Below, in pieces: positions 8,926 to 17,272 of a stretch of DNA of 64,000 bases. A program made the position numbers and the translations under genes. Each line of letters begins with the position of its first letter. The first letter of the stretch is position 1. This DNA comes from Synechococcus sp. AG-679-D13 (GTDB lineage: Bacteria > Cyanobacteriota > Cyanobacteriia > PCC-6307 > Cyanobiaceae): NCBI GenBank assembly GCA_003210735.1, contig QCUM01000004.1:20375-84374 (forward strand), written 5' to 3'. Below the pieces are notes generated by a model, which saw only the letters and a list, made by a program, of their open reading frames with translations, was not told the DNA's origin and ran no database searches.

Positions 8926-10521
8926 TCAGCCACGCCCCAGGCCCCGACCCATGCCCTGGGCGATGCCGCGACCGATCAGACCGATCGCCCGTCCGAGCAC
9001 CTGGGTGAGCAGAACCACCGCCAGATCTCCCAGACGTTGGATCACAGCCTGAACCTGGGGAGCCAGAGCGTCACGGGTCTCCAGCAGCAGGGCCACCTGA
9101 CGCTGCCACCAGCCCAGCTGGTTGAGCTCCTCATCACGGGGCTCGGTGAGCAGGCGCGGTTGGATCCGACCTCCGCGCAGCTCAAACAGCAATCGTCGGC
9201 TCTCGTAGAGCTGAATCGGGCGTTCGATCCAGTCAGCCCAGCGAAGCTGACTGTTCAGCTGATTCCGCACACGATCCAGTTCACGGGTTGCCAGCAACCG
9301 CTCACCAAGCATGTAGCGGCGTAACTCAGGCCAGCTTCCGCATGCCTCCAGCAGCTCGGCACCGATCAGCTCGGCGGTGCGCACCAACCAGTTGCTGACC
9401 AGCGTCTCCAACTGCAGAAGGGCACGGGGATCATCTGCCGGCAGCAGCTGACCATTCACCAACACGGGCTGATCAGCCAGAAGCGGCGCCAGCATCCCGA
9501 TGGGATCGGGCAGGTCTTCGTCCTCTTCAGTGAATTCGGCATCGTCCAGAAGCGCTGCCGCCACTGGCAGCAGCGCACCGTTCCGCGGGATCCGCACGTA
9601 GCTTCCGGCCATCGACGTCAGCGCCTGCCGCCGCAGTTCCGGCTGCAGATCATTCCAGCAATCGGGATCCAGCTCATCCCGCCGCAAACGAGCCAGCAGC
9701 TGATCAAGTTGCTGCAGCAGGGCCAGAAGCAACTCCCGGCGCCGCTCCGGTTGAAGAGCTTCAATCGCCAACAACCTGCCGGTTGCATTGCTGAGGCCTG
9801 CCTGCACCGCATCAGCCAGACGGTCATGGATGGAGTCCCAGACCGCCGCGGCATTGCGCTGGCGCAAGGTGATCGATGTGGAGTCGTGATCATCGGAGGA
9901 CAGACGGGATGCCCCCTTGAGAGGAACGGCATCCGCCAAACCCATCTGCAGTGGTCCCCATAGCCACAACAACAGCGCACGAGCCTGTTGCAGCTCACGG
10001 CAGCGGCCCTCCAGAACAAACCTCAGCAGGCCTTCCTTCGGTGGGGGCTTCAGCATCGCTTCGATCACCTGCAGATCGTTGCTGATCTGTTGCAGGCCGC
10101 TCACCAGCAACCACTGGCCCAGGCCCATGGCCGGTGAGATGGTCTGACTTGGCTGCGATGCAGACGCCTGAAGCTGAACCACCCGACCACCGCTGAGCAT
10201 AGTTTCGATGGCGTCCGTCAATTGCTCCACACCGCCGCTCTGCAGCAGGCCCTCTGCCCCTAGAGCCAGTAGCTGATCCCTGCTTGCGGTGAACGATTCA
10301 GGCAGCAGTAACAACAGTGGTGCCGGCTGCCAACGCTCCTGCAACCGCCGCACCTCCTGCTGCAACGCCGGCAAAGACAGCAGGGCATCGATGGACCAGA
10401 TCACCATCTTCGGTGCGCCCTTCAGCTGTTCGGCCTTCAGAACCACGTTCCAACCGGACATTCGGCTGGTCAGCTGCAAAGCAAGGGACTCTCCGAATGG
10501 CTCCGGAGCCAACAGCAACAT
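8926..10521 (-). CDS. DUF3685 (Ycf55-like) protein with receiver-like N-terminus
   Basis: About 531 residues. The first 120 resemble a response-regulator receiver fold (MLLLAPEPFGESLALQLT; APLLLLLPESFTASRDQLLALGAEGLLQSGG) but without a convincing acidic pocket, so it is probably a pseudo-receiver. The rest is helical and rich in Leu, Arg and Glu and resembles the DUF3685/Ycf55 family. The last 40 residues contain a Gly-rich amphipathic stretch (LGRAIGLIGRGIAQGMGRGLGRG). ATG at 10521 is chosen over a TTG at 10545. Function unknown. Confidence 0.68.
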   Translation of the reverse strand: MLLLAPEPFGESLALQLTSRMSGWNVVLKAEQLKGAPKMVIWSIDALLSLPALQQEVRRLQERWQPAPLLLLLPESFTASRDQLLALGAEGLLQSGGVEQLTDAIETMLSGGRVVQLQASASQPSQTISPAMGLGQWLLVSGLQQISNDLQVIEAMLKPPPKEGLLRFVLEGRCRELQQARALLLWLWGPLQMGLADAVPLKGASRLSSDDHDSTSITLRQRNAAAVWDSIHDRLADAVQAGLSNATGRLLAIEALQPERRRELLLALLQQLDQLLARLRRDELDPDCWNDLQPELRRQALTSMAGSYVRIPRNGALLPVAAALLDDAEFTEEDEDLPDPIGMLAPLLADQPVLVNGQLLPADDPRALLQLETLVSNWLVRTAELIGAELLEACGSWPELRRYMLGERLLATRELDRVRNQLNSQLRWADWIERPIQLYESRRLLFELRGGRIQPRLLTEPRDEELNQLGWWQRQVALLLETRDALAPQVQAVIQRLGDLAVVLLTQVLGRAIGLIGRGIAQGMGRGLGRG

Positions 10522-10587
10522 CCGCACTGGAGAGGAGGCAGCCAAGCGGAAACAACAGACGATGTCGTCAAGGTACCGAGCCTTGGC

Positions 10588-11043
10588 TCAGTTCTCCAGG
10601 GTGCGGCGACCGTTCAGTTGAAGGGTGTACGACTCAATATGAAAGCCGGACGTCTGCTCAATTCGATCGAGAAGATCGGCAGGAAGTTCGACGTCGATGT
10701 CCTCAATGGACCCGGTGTCCAGACAGGTGAGATGACTGTGGGGGTCACTGCGGTAGCCGTACAAGCGACCACTGGCTCGATCGAGACACTCAATCACTCC
10801 AGCAGACTGGAGCGCCTCCAGATTTTGATAGACGGATGTATGGCCGATGCTTCGACCTCTTGAATTGAGCTTTTCGAAAATGTCGCGCGCGCTGAGGTGA
10901 CTTTTTTCAGTCCAGAGCAGATCCAGCACCATGCGCCGCTGACGGCTCAGTCGCATCCCCAGATCGCGGCACTGTTTGAAAACATCATTGAGACCTCGAG
11001 TGGAGGTGACGTTCACTTCGGAAGTGGCGTCGCGCCTTAACAC
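10588..11043 (-). CDS. Fur-family transcriptional regulator
   Basis: 151 residues with the winged-helix DNA-binding half (LSRQRRMVLDLLWTEKSHLSARDIFEKL; SIGHTSVYQNLEALQSAGVIE) and a dimerisation half containing DPHSHLTCLDTGSIEDID. Only one Cys is present in the region where Fur/Zur/PerR proteins often carry paired CxxC zinc ligands, and the second C-terminal pair is absent. Which subtype (Fur, PerR or Zur) therefore cannot be told. GTG at 11043 is the likely start; GTG at 11016 is an alternative. A TTAAAG-N3-CTTTAA inverted repeat lies immediately upstream. Confidence 0.88.
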   Translation of the reverse strand: MLRRDATSEVNVTSTRGLNDVFKQCRDLGMRLSRQRRMVLDLLWTEKSHLSARDIFEKLNSRGRSIGHTSVYQNLEALQSAGVIECLDRASGRLYGYRSDPHSHLTCLDTGSIEDIDVELPADLLDRIEQTSGFHIESYTLQLNGRRTLEN

Positions 11044-11056
11044 GTGGGGGTCGTCA

Positions 11057-11071
11057 TTAAAGACACTTTAA
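11057..11071. promoter_or_regulatory. Perfect inverted repeat upstream of the Fur-family gene, candidate operator
   Basis: TTAAAG ACA CTTTAA, two 6-base arms around a 3-base spacer, lies 14-28 bases upstream of the regulator's GTG start and within the 49-base gap after hisA. Fur-family regulators commonly bind AT-rich palindromes and control their own gene. The motif is seen directly; its use as an operator is inference. Confidence 0.4.
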
Positions 11072-11092
11072 GGCGCGTCGATCACCGATGCA

Positions 11093-11860
11093 TCAGGCCA
11101 GATCAGCCGAACAGTTCGTGACATCCTGCAGCCGAGATTCCGCCAGAGCCTGAATCGACTCCGCCAAATCGACTCGACCGTCATACAAGGCCCGACCAAC
11201 AATCACGCCACTCACGCCAAGGGGCTCCAGAGGAAGAAGAGAGAGCAGATCAGCCATGCAGCCAATGCCTCCGGATGCGATCACAGGAACCGTGCTGGCC
11301 TGAGCCATGGTCCGCAAAGCGTCGAGGTTGGGGCCCGCCAGAGTTCCATCAGTGGCGATATCGGTGGTGATGATCGCCGCGATTCCTACGTCGCTGAATT
11401 GCCGGGCCAGATCCGTTGCAAGAACGTCGCTTTGCTCGATCCAGCCGCGGGTCGCCACCCGACCATCCTTGGCGTCGATCCCCACCACGATCCGACCGGG
11501 ATAGCGCTTGGCCAGATCCGTCACCAGGGCGGGTTGCTCAATCGCCACCGTGCCGAGAATCACCCGGTCGAGCCCACAGGCCAGCAGATCTGCAGCCCGC
11601 TCCAGCGAACGCACCCCGCCCCCCAGCTGGACCGGAATATCCAGTGCCGAAGTGATGGCACGAACCGCTGCGTCGTTCACCGGTTCTCCACGTTTGGCAC
11701 CGTCGAGGTCGACCAGATGCAAGCGACTGGCCCCCTGTTCCTGCCAGCTACGGGCCTGTGCGACAGGGTCATCGCTGAAGCGGGTCACCTGGTCGTAATC
11801 GCCCTGATGCAAGCGAACGCAAGCACCGTCCAGCAGATCGATGGCGGGAATGATCTCCAT
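11093..11860 (-). CDS. hisA: Phosphoribosylformimino-5-aminoimidazole carboxamide ribotide isomerase
   Basis: Histidine biosynthesis isomerase, a TIM barrel. MEIIPAIDLLDGACVRLHQGDY carries the first catalytic Asp; LGGGVRSLERAADLL, VVGIDAKDGRVATRGW and ITTDIATDGTLAGPN (second catalytic Asp) follow, with the phosphate-binding VIASGGIG. The frame extends eight codons upstream, but MEIIPAIDLL at 11860 is the family start. It is transcribed leftward toward the Fur-family gene and divergent from the CSP41-like gene. Confidence 0.95.
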   Translation of the reverse strand: MEIIPAIDLLDGACVRLHQGDYDQVTRFSDDPVAQARSWQEQGASRLHLVDLDGAKRGEPVNDAAVRAITSALDIPVQLGGGVRSLERAADLLACGLDRVILGTVAIEQPALVTDLAKRYPGRIVVGIDAKDGRVATRGWIEQSDVLATDLARQFSDVGIAAIITTDIATDGTLAGPNLDALRTMAQASTVPVIASGGIGCMADLLSLLPLEPLGVSGVIVGRALYDGRVDLAESIQALAESRLQDVTNCSADLA

Positions 11861-11931
11861 GACAGGCAACCGTCGAACAACCATCCTGCAGCTCCACGCT
11901 TCAATGGTTTGCTGTTGTGCAGTGGGCTGTT

Positions 11932-12852
11932 GTGAAGATCCTGGTGATGGGGGGAACCCGTTTTGTTGGCAAGCCCCTCGTGGCTCGTCTGCAGGCTCAG
12001 GGCCATGAGCTCACCCTGTTCACGCGCGGAAAGAATCCAGTTCCAGCAGGGGTTGAGCACCTGAGCGGCGACCGAAGAAGCGTTGAAGGGCTGACGGCTC
12101 TTCAAGGGCGCCGTTTCGACGTGATCATCGACAGCTCCGGCAGGACACTGGAGGACAGCAGCCGGGTGATCTCCCTCACCGGTGCTCCCAGCCATCGCTT
12201 TGTTTATGTGAGCTCTGCCGGGGTGTATGCCGGATCTGATCAGTGGCCCCTGACAGAGGAGAGCCCCACTGATCCCAATAGCCGCCACGCGGGCAAAGCC
12301 GACACCGAGCGCTGGTTGACGTCGGAGGGGATTCCTTTCACCAGTTTCCGGCCGACGTACATCTATGGACCTGGCAATTACAACCCGATCGAGCGCTGGT
12401 TCTTTGATCGGATTCTGCACAACCGCCCCGTCCCTCTTCCTGGCACTGGCAGCACGATCACCCAGCTGGGGCATGTGGATGATCTGGCGGAGGCCATGGC
12501 GCGTTGCATTGATGTGGAGGCAGCCACCAACAGGATTTACAACTGCTCCGGCAAGCAGGGCATCACCTTCAAGGGTTTGATTCGAGCCGCTGCGGTGGCC
12601 TGTGGTCGAGACCCCGCCAGCGTGGAGATGCGCAGTTTTGATCCATCCAACCTCGACCCCAAGGCCCGCAAGGCCTTCCCTTTGCGGCTGGACCATTTCC
12701 TCACCGACATCACAAGGGTCGAACGGGAACTGGCCTGGCAACCGCGCTTCGACCTGGCAACCGGTCTGGCCAACAGCTACAGCCAGGACATTGCGGTGAA
12801 ACCCACGACTGAGCCGGACTTCAGCTCTGATGCAACGCTGATCGGGGCCTGA
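11932..12852 (+). CDS. NAD-dependent epimerase/dehydratase, CSP41-like
   Basis: A short-chain dehydrogenase-type protein of about 306 residues. The nucleotide-binding motif GGTRFVGKPLV follows a GTG start at 11932 (family members begin MKILVMGGTRF); another GTG lies at 11917. The sequence resembles the chloroplast stem-loop-binding proteins CSP41a/b and their cyanobacterial homologues, which bind RNA/ribosomes in plastids. SSAGVYAGSDQWPLTE and SFRPTYIYGPGNYNP occupy the catalytic positions; Tyr is present but the usual YxxxK Lys is not obvious, as in CSP41. The end overlaps pgsA tail to tail by 32 bases. Confidence 0.85.
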   Translation: MKILVMGGTRFVGKPLVARLQAQGHELTLFTRGKNPVPAGVEHLSGDRRSVEGLTALQGRRFDVIIDSSGRTLEDSSRVISLTGAPSHRFVYVSSAGVYAGSDQWPLTEESPTDPNSRHAGKADTERWLTSEGIPFTSFRPTYIYGPGNYNPIERWFFDRILHNRPVPLPGTGSTITQLGHVDDLAEAMARCIDVEAATNRIYNCSGKQGITFKGLIRAAAVACGRDPASVEMRSFDPSNLDPKARKAFPLRLDHFLTDITRVERELAWQPRFDLATGLANSYSQDIAVKPTTEPDFSSDATLIGA

Positions 12853-13357
12853 GATAGGCCGTTGCCGAACCCAGAGCCAGCAGCAACGACGGCCAGAACA
12901 ACCACCAACCCACAGTCAGCGCCTGACCATGGCCGACCCAGCCATCCGGCCACAGCAACAACAGAAGACTGAGGAACTGAAGGATGGTTTTGGCCTTTCC
13001 GCTGCTCGAGGCCGGAGCTCCATCCTCCGCCTGGGAGCGCCAGCCGGAGATCAACAACTCACGTGCCAGCAGCAACCAAACGGCCCAAAGGGGCAGCTGG
13101 CCGCTACTGGCAAGCCATAGCAGCGGTGCTGCGATCAGAATTTTGTCCGTGAGGGGATCCAGGCGAGCCCCCCAGCTGCTGCCACCTCCAGCACGACGGG
13201 CCAACCAGCCATCGGCAGCATCACTGAGCCCCGCCAGCAGAAGCAACCACCACGCCAACCCGCCTGCACCGGCTTGCAAGGCCAGGATCAGGGGGAAGCC
13301 GGCAATGGCACGGCCGACAGTGAGGCCATTCGCCAGAGAGCGAAGCGGTGACAACAT
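12821..13357 (-). CDS. pgsA: CDP-diacylglycerol--glycerol-3-phosphate 3-phosphatidyltransferase
   Basis: Integral membrane enzyme of phosphatidylglycerol synthesis; PG is essential for cyanobacterial photosystems. The CDP-alcohol phosphotransferase signature is complete: SDAADGWLARRAGGG followed by GARLDPLTDK. Several Leu/Trp-rich membrane helices follow (LPLWAVWLLLARELLISGW; FLSLLLLLWPDGW). The 178-residue length is normal. It converges on, and overlaps, the CSP41-like gene. Confidence 0.92.
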   Translation of the reverse strand: MLSPLRSLANGLTVGRAIAGFPLILALQAGAGGLAWWLLLLAGLSDAADGWLARRAGGGSSWGARLDPLTDKILIAAPLLWLASSGQLPLWAVWLLLARELLISGWRSQAEDGAPASSSGKAKTILQFLSLLLLLWPDGWVGHGQALTVGWWLFWPSLLLALGSATAYLRPRSALHQS

Positions 13358-13561
13358 CCCCAGAACGTTGATTCATATTGAAATGAGACTATGACCGCAC
13401 GATCGAGCTATTCAGAGAGGGCCTGAAACGAACGTCTGATCTTCTACAAGGGCGTGAAGAGCGAGCGAAATTGAGACCTAAAAGACTATTTCAGAAATGC
13501 AGACAAGGGAAATGTTAAATCAAAAATTGTTGAATTGCCATGCAATTAGTAACACTATTAA

Positions 13562-13771
13562 TTAATTGATTTTAGTGAATCCTGAGACCGACCATTCAAT
13601 AAATTTAGACAACAATGCAATTCCGAAAACCCCAAAAAACCATGGCCATGGCCTGATACTGTAACCATCTTTTGCAACTTTAACTTTATTCTCCAAAAGA
13701 TCAAACTTAACTTCACTCAAACGCTTTTGCTCTTCGGGAGGCAGGGGATATGGATCCTTGAAACTTGTCAT
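13562..13771 (-). CDS. Small conserved-looking membrane protein
   Basis: 69 residues from ATG at 13771 (MTSFKDPYPLPPEEQKRLSE), preceded by an AG-rich ribosome site (GGGCAGG). The N-terminal half is polar; a single membrane helix follows (WPWFFGVFGIALLSKFIEW). Codon content is more AT-rich than the neighbouring housekeeping genes. I do not recognise the family. A 204-base intergenic stretch without other genes separates it from pgsA. Confidence 0.6.
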   Translation of the reverse strand: MTSFKDPYPLPPEEQKRLSEVKFDLLENKVKVAKDGYSIRPWPWFFGVFGIALLSKFIEWSVSGFTKIN

Positions 13772-14133
13772 CCTGCCCAATGAAACTCCTCGACATTTTA
13801 CTATTGATCAAAATAAGTATGGAACGGAAGGCACTAAACACGCCATTTCAATCCTTCATGCCTCTCAATTGATACAAGATGCACGCATGGATCGTCTGTT
13901 CTTGAAGCTTCGATGACGGCTGGCAGCGTCATCCGAATCAGCCTCAAAGCCGAAGAATTCATCCGTAAGACGACAAAAGAGAACAAACCACATACAACTA
14001 TGTTTATCCAACTTGCTCTTGCGTTGCATCAACCATTTTCACGAGCACTGCAATCAATAGGCCCAAACCAGATCATCCCGCAGGCAATGCTTTAGACCCT
14101 GCCGAGGTAAATAAAAATATCACTGAATTTAAT
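13772..14133. other. AT-rich intergenic stretch
   Basis: No gene I can support. A 60-codon open frame on the plus strand (13913-14095) has no recognisable protein pattern and I treat it as chance. No strong terminator hairpin is visible. It probably holds the promoter of the small membrane protein gene at 13562-13771. Confidence 0.4.
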
Positions 14134-14202
14134 TCAAAAGCAAGCAATACCGACCCCCGCCGCCATTAAGGCCAGAGCCCAGTTGAAGTTCCAGAACGCC
14201 AT
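14134..14202 (-). CDS. Possible 22-residue membrane peptide
   Basis: ATG at 14200-14202 is preceded by GGGAG at a spacing of five bases, then 22 codons and TGA. The peptide (MAFWNFNWALALMAAGVGIA plus CF) is a single hydrophobic helix of the size of small photosynthetic or NDH subunits, but it matches none I can name (not PetL, PetN, PsaM). The good ribosome site and the helix-only composition support it; homology in other genomes would decide. Confidence 0.45.
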   Translation of the reverse strand: MAFWNFNWALALMAAGVGIACF

Positions 14203-14461
14203 ATCGACTCCCAAAACAAATAACTGAATTCGAAATTAACGCGCTTTCATCTTTATTCGGGATGGAAGTCAATAAGAATCCAAGGCATTGAAGTGGTTGG
14301 CAACTGAATCATCGATGGGTCTTCTTCATCACTTGTTTGCACTTCAGGGTTTGAAGGGGCTATTCCGTTGACCGATAGAGGCGCGTAAAAATCTTACGTT
14401 TCAACACAGCCCACCACTGAGCTGGGGACATCTTCAGAATGCAATCAGTTCCCGTTCAATC
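14203..14461. other. Intergenic region between divergent genes
   Basis: 259 bases, AT-rich, between the 22-residue ORF (minus) and the CBS-domain gene (plus). Divergent promoters are expected here. I see no RNA gene or repeat in it. Confidence 0.3.
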
Positions 14462-14935
14462 ATGGTTCTGCAGCTTTCGGTGTCCGATGTGATGACCCAG
14501 CCTTTGCTGAGCGTCACCCCGGAGACACCCCTGCAGGAGGCCGTTCAATTGATCAATGACCACCATGTGAGCGGGCTGCCGGTGGTGGATGCTCAGGGGA
14601 GCCTGATCGGGGAGCTGAGCGAACAGGATTTGATGGTGCGGGAAAGCGGAGTGGATGCAGGCCCCTACGTGATGCTTCTCGACAGCGTGATTTACCTGCG
14701 CAATCCATTGAACTGGGATCGCCAGGTGCACCAGGTGCTGGGAACAAGCGTGAACGACCTGATGCGTAAGGACGTGCACAGCTGCCCAGGGGATCTCCCG
14801 CTCCCCAAGGCCGCATCTCTTCTGCACGAACGTGGCACTCAGCGGCTGTTCGTGCTCGATGCTGCAAAAAAACCGGTCGGCGTCGTCACCCGGGGCGACG
14901 TTGTGCGCGCCCTCGCTTCCCATGGGCAGGTGTGA
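14462..14935 (+). CDS. CBS-domain pair protein
   Basis: 157 residues made of two CBS motifs: residues about 6-60 (VSDVMTQPLLSVTPETPLQEAV...SGLPVVDAQGSLIGELSEQDL) and about 97-155 (VNDLMRKDVHSCPGD...RLFVLDAAKKPVGVVTRGDVV). CBS pairs bind adenine nucleotides and act as energy or redox sensors; stand-alone pairs of this type are common in cyanobacteria and chloroplasts. Target unknown. Its TGA abuts the stop codon of the convergent downstream gene exactly. Confidence 0.9.
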   Translation: MVLQLSVSDVMTQPLLSVTPETPLQEAVQLINDHHVSGLPVVDAQGSLIGELSEQDLMVRESGVDAGPYVMLLDSVIYLRNPLNWDRQVHQVLGTSVNDLMRKDVHSCPGDLPLPKAASLLHERGTQRLFVLDAAKKPVGVVTRGDVVRALASHGQV

Positions 14936-16090
14936 TCAGGGGAGTCTGCGGATCGCAATGGCAATGGGCTGAATCATTCGGAAGTCAACGAAATCCCCCA
15001 ACTTCAGGTCTTGGAATGGATCACCGCTGATCCCATTGCGCACGTCGAGGTTGTGCACGCCGCCGAAGGGGCCCCGCAAACTGATCTCCTGATCCTCTTC
15101 CGAGATCTTCACAACCTCGGCTGTCCCCGTTGCCATTGACACCCTGGCGCCACGGCGAATCCGACCGAAATCATCGGACAAAATCACATCCTTCCGGTTC
15201 ACACGGAGCTGCTGAACCGAGGACTGGCGCAGGTCCACCACCAGCCCATCCAGGAGGTCCACCGTCAGTTTGTCTCCGGACTTGAGAGCAGCCGTGTTGA
15301 GTCCCCCGCTCATGGTGATCAGCATGGTGTGGCCATAGGGGCTACGAAGCTCCAGCACGGTTCCGTCCTGGAGGATGCGGGTGAGGGTGCCCTGAATCTG
15401 TGTGAGTTCAAACGCGCTCAACAGCTCCGCCTTGAGGCTGGCGCTGTTGTTCACCACGGGAGCCTGCAGGGGCTGGGCCGCAACGGACCGGTTCAGCGCG
15501 GTCTGACTGTCATCGCGATCGATGGCGACAGCAACCGGCTGGATCAAGCGAAACGCCACCACATCACCGGCCTGGAGCTTCGGGAACAGATCCTCACCGG
15601 GAACCGGGAGCACATCCAGGTTGTGGATCCCTCCGAGGGGCCCGATCAGACTGATGCTGCGATCACGCTTCGACGCCTTGACCACGCGCGCGGTGCCGGA
15701 GGCCAAAGCAACGCGCATGCCCTTTTTTAAAGGGCCCATATCCGAAGGCATATAAATGTCTTCGCGGTTGAAAGACAACTCCTTGCTGGAGCTGCGCTGC
15801 AGATCCACCACCAGGCCGTCCAGCACGGAAACGTCCACCCCATCACCCGACTTGAGCTTCAGCGGCGCCATATCAATGCCGACGGTGATGATCTCTTTGT
15901 TCCCCTCCGGCCCAAGCACTTCAATCACTTTCTGCTTCGGCAGCACAGCGGTCACCACGCCACGCATGTGGGTGAGCTCAAAGCCTTCAAGCTGTTCCGG
16001 GGAGAATCCAGCCTGAACAGGGACCATTCCAGCCCATAGGGCAGCAGCAGCTGCAAGGAGGCGGGAACGAACACCAAAGCGGCGGATCAT
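14936..16090 (-). CDS. Exported protein with two tandem repeats of one domain
   Basis: 384 residues with a signal peptide (RLLAAAAALWAGMVPVQA). The mature part is two copies of a domain of about 150 residues. Copy 1 has FELTHMRGVVTAVL, KLKSGDGVDVSVLDGLVVDLQRSS, PLGGIHNLDVLP, DVVAFRLIQPVAVAI. Copy 2 has FELTQIQGTLTRIL, ALKSGDKLTVDLLDGLVVDLRQSS, PFGGVHNLDVRN, DFVDFRMIQPIAIAI. The family is unknown to me. A periplasmic or lumenal beta-barrel-like structural or binding role is only a guess. Confidence 0.8.
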   Translation of the reverse strand: MIRRFGVRSRLLAAAAALWAGMVPVQAGFSPEQLEGFELTHMRGVVTAVLPKQKVIEVLGPEGNKEIITVGIDMAPLKLKSGDGVDVSVLDGLVVDLQRSSSKELSFNREDIYMPSDMGPLKKGMRVALASGTARVVKASKRDRSISLIGPLGGIHNLDVLPVPGEDLFPKLQAGDVVAFRLIQPVAVAIDRDDSQTALNRSVAAQPLQAPVVNNSASLKAELLSAFELTQIQGTLTRILQDGTVLELRSPYGHTMLITMSGGLNTAALKSGDKLTVDLLDGLVVDLRQSSVQQLRVNRKDVILSDDFGRIRRGARVSMATGTAEVVKISEEDQEISLRGPFGGVHNLDVRNGISGDPFQDLKLGDFVDFRMIQPIAIAIRRLP

Positions 16091-16172
16091 CACTGGAACA
16101 TTCCGGACGTTTAATCGACGCTAGCCCGGTTAATGGGGTCAGAATCACCACAATCGTCTGATCTGGACCGCA

Positions 16173-16634
16173 ATGAAGCTCCGCTCAGCCCTTCTGTCTG
16201 CTGCCATGGTGCTGACGGGCTGGACAGCCGCCCCTGCGCAAGCAGAGACCAGCATCCAGATCAGCCTCAAGAGCCGCTACCTCACCCTGCTTGACGATGG
16301 GCAGGTGATCGGAAAGTACCCCGTCGCCATTGGTGCACCGGAGTCTCCAACCGTGGCCGGCAACTTTGCCGTCACCAAAATGGATCCGGCACCCGTGTAT
16401 CACAAGAAGGGCAAGGTGATTGCGCCAGGCCCGAGCAACCCGGTTGGCGTGCGTTATGTGGCTTATGTGCAGATCGGCACCGGTGAATACGCCATTCACG
16501 GCACGGCATGGCCCAACTGGGTGAATCTTCGCGCCGCCGTGAGTCTCGGCTGCATTCGCATGCTTAACAACGACGTGATTCAGGTTTACAACCGCATCAA
16601 GGTTGGGACGCCAGTGATCGTCACCAACAACTAA
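16173..16634 (+). CDS. L,D-transpeptidase (YkuD family)
   Basis: 153 residues with a signal peptide ending APAQA. The YkuD catalytic signature is intact: the His in YAIHGTAWPNW and, 17 residues further, SLGCIRM with the nucleophilic Cys. Enzymes of this family form 3-3 peptidoglycan cross-links or attach proteins to the wall in the periplasm. Small size indicates a catalytic domain only, without a LysM or PG-binding module. Its ATG (MKLRSALLSAAM) is clear. Confidence 0.93.
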   Translation: MKLRSALLSAAMVLTGWTAAPAQAETSIQISLKSRYLTLLDDGQVIGKYPVAIGAPESPTVAGNFAVTKMDPAPVYHKKGKVIAPGPSNPVGVRYVAYVQIGTGEYAIHGTAWPNWVNLRAAVSLGCIRMLNNDVIQVYNRIKVGTPVIVTNN

Positions 16635-16654
16635 TTCATCATTTGCGCCGTCCC

Positions 16655-16927
16655 ATGTATCGCTCACTGTTGATCGCCGTTCTTGCTGCCATGGCTCCTG
16701 CTGTGGCTCTAGCGGCCCCCCGTCAGGAAATTCAGGAGAATGCCTTCCTCGATCTGGTGGATGGTTCCGGCAATGCCCTGGTTCAAGGTCGCGGGGTTGA
16801 TGAGGTCAACTCCAAGGCACGATCCCAAGGCCTTCAACTGCCTTCTCTGGGCTACTGGTCTCCCGAGGGGCACTGCTTTGTGAAGCCCGCCCCCGGCGAC
16901 TGCAATGGCGTGTTTCGCAAGCAATAA
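16655..16927 (+). CDS. Small exported hypothetical protein
   Basis: 90 residues from ATG at 16655 (MYRSLLIAVLAAMAPAVALA, a signal peptide with AxA cleavage). The mature part contains two Cys (GHCFVKPAPGDCNGV) that could form a disulfide. It follows the L,D-transpeptidase gene by 20 bases on the same strand and may be co-transcribed. I do not recognise the family. Confidence 0.65.
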   Translation: MYRSLLIAVLAAMAPAVALAAPRQEIQENAFLDLVDGSGNALVQGRGVDEVNSKARSQGLQLPSLGYWSPEGHCFVKPAPGDCNGVFRKQ

Positions 16928-16958
16928 CAGCCCAGTCGTTGCATCGATCGCCACACCA

Positions 16959-17207
16959 TCAGCAGCTGGGAACGATATGGGTCACCACATCGGCGCAGAC
17001 CCAGCGAATCGTGCCGTCATCAACATCAGCCACCTGAAACAAGGTGGGGACCCTGGGGTCACGGGCACCACCATCCACGTGGAGCACATCGGCCATCCAC
17101 CAGTCATCACTGTTGTCATTGCCAATGATCACGGTCATGCCCGCACGCACACTCAGGAACAGCGGCTGAACCCCCTTGGGCCGCACCAGGGAATGATCGA
17201 CAGACAT
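16959..17207 (-). CDS. DUF3104 domain protein
   Basis: 82 residues. The core LSVRAGMTVIIGNDNSDDWWMADVLHVDGGARDP matches the small DUF3104 family, which I know mainly from marine Synechococcus and Prochlorococcus. The domain is a short beta-barrel-like unit of unknown function. The end (FQVADVDDGTIRWVCADVV) is typical. It converges on the exported-protein gene to its left. Confidence 0.8.
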   Translation of the reverse strand: MSVDHSLVRPKGVQPLFLSVRAGMTVIIGNDNSDDWWMADVLHVDGGARDPRVPTLFQVADVDDGTIRWVCADVVTHIVPSC

Positions 17208-17272
17208 CCGCGCATCAGTAGCAGTTCACCTGTACTACTCAAGAATGGTCGGCATTGGCAAGGAAGAAAGCG

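Noticed and set aside
11785..12741. 318-codon minus-strand frame opposite the CSP41-like gene
   Set aside because: Shadow of a well-supported plus-strand gene; low-complexity and no recognisable domain.
13913..14095. 60-codon plus-strand open frame in the AT-rich gap
   Set aside because: No ribosome site, no recognisable pattern, composition typical of non-coding DNA.
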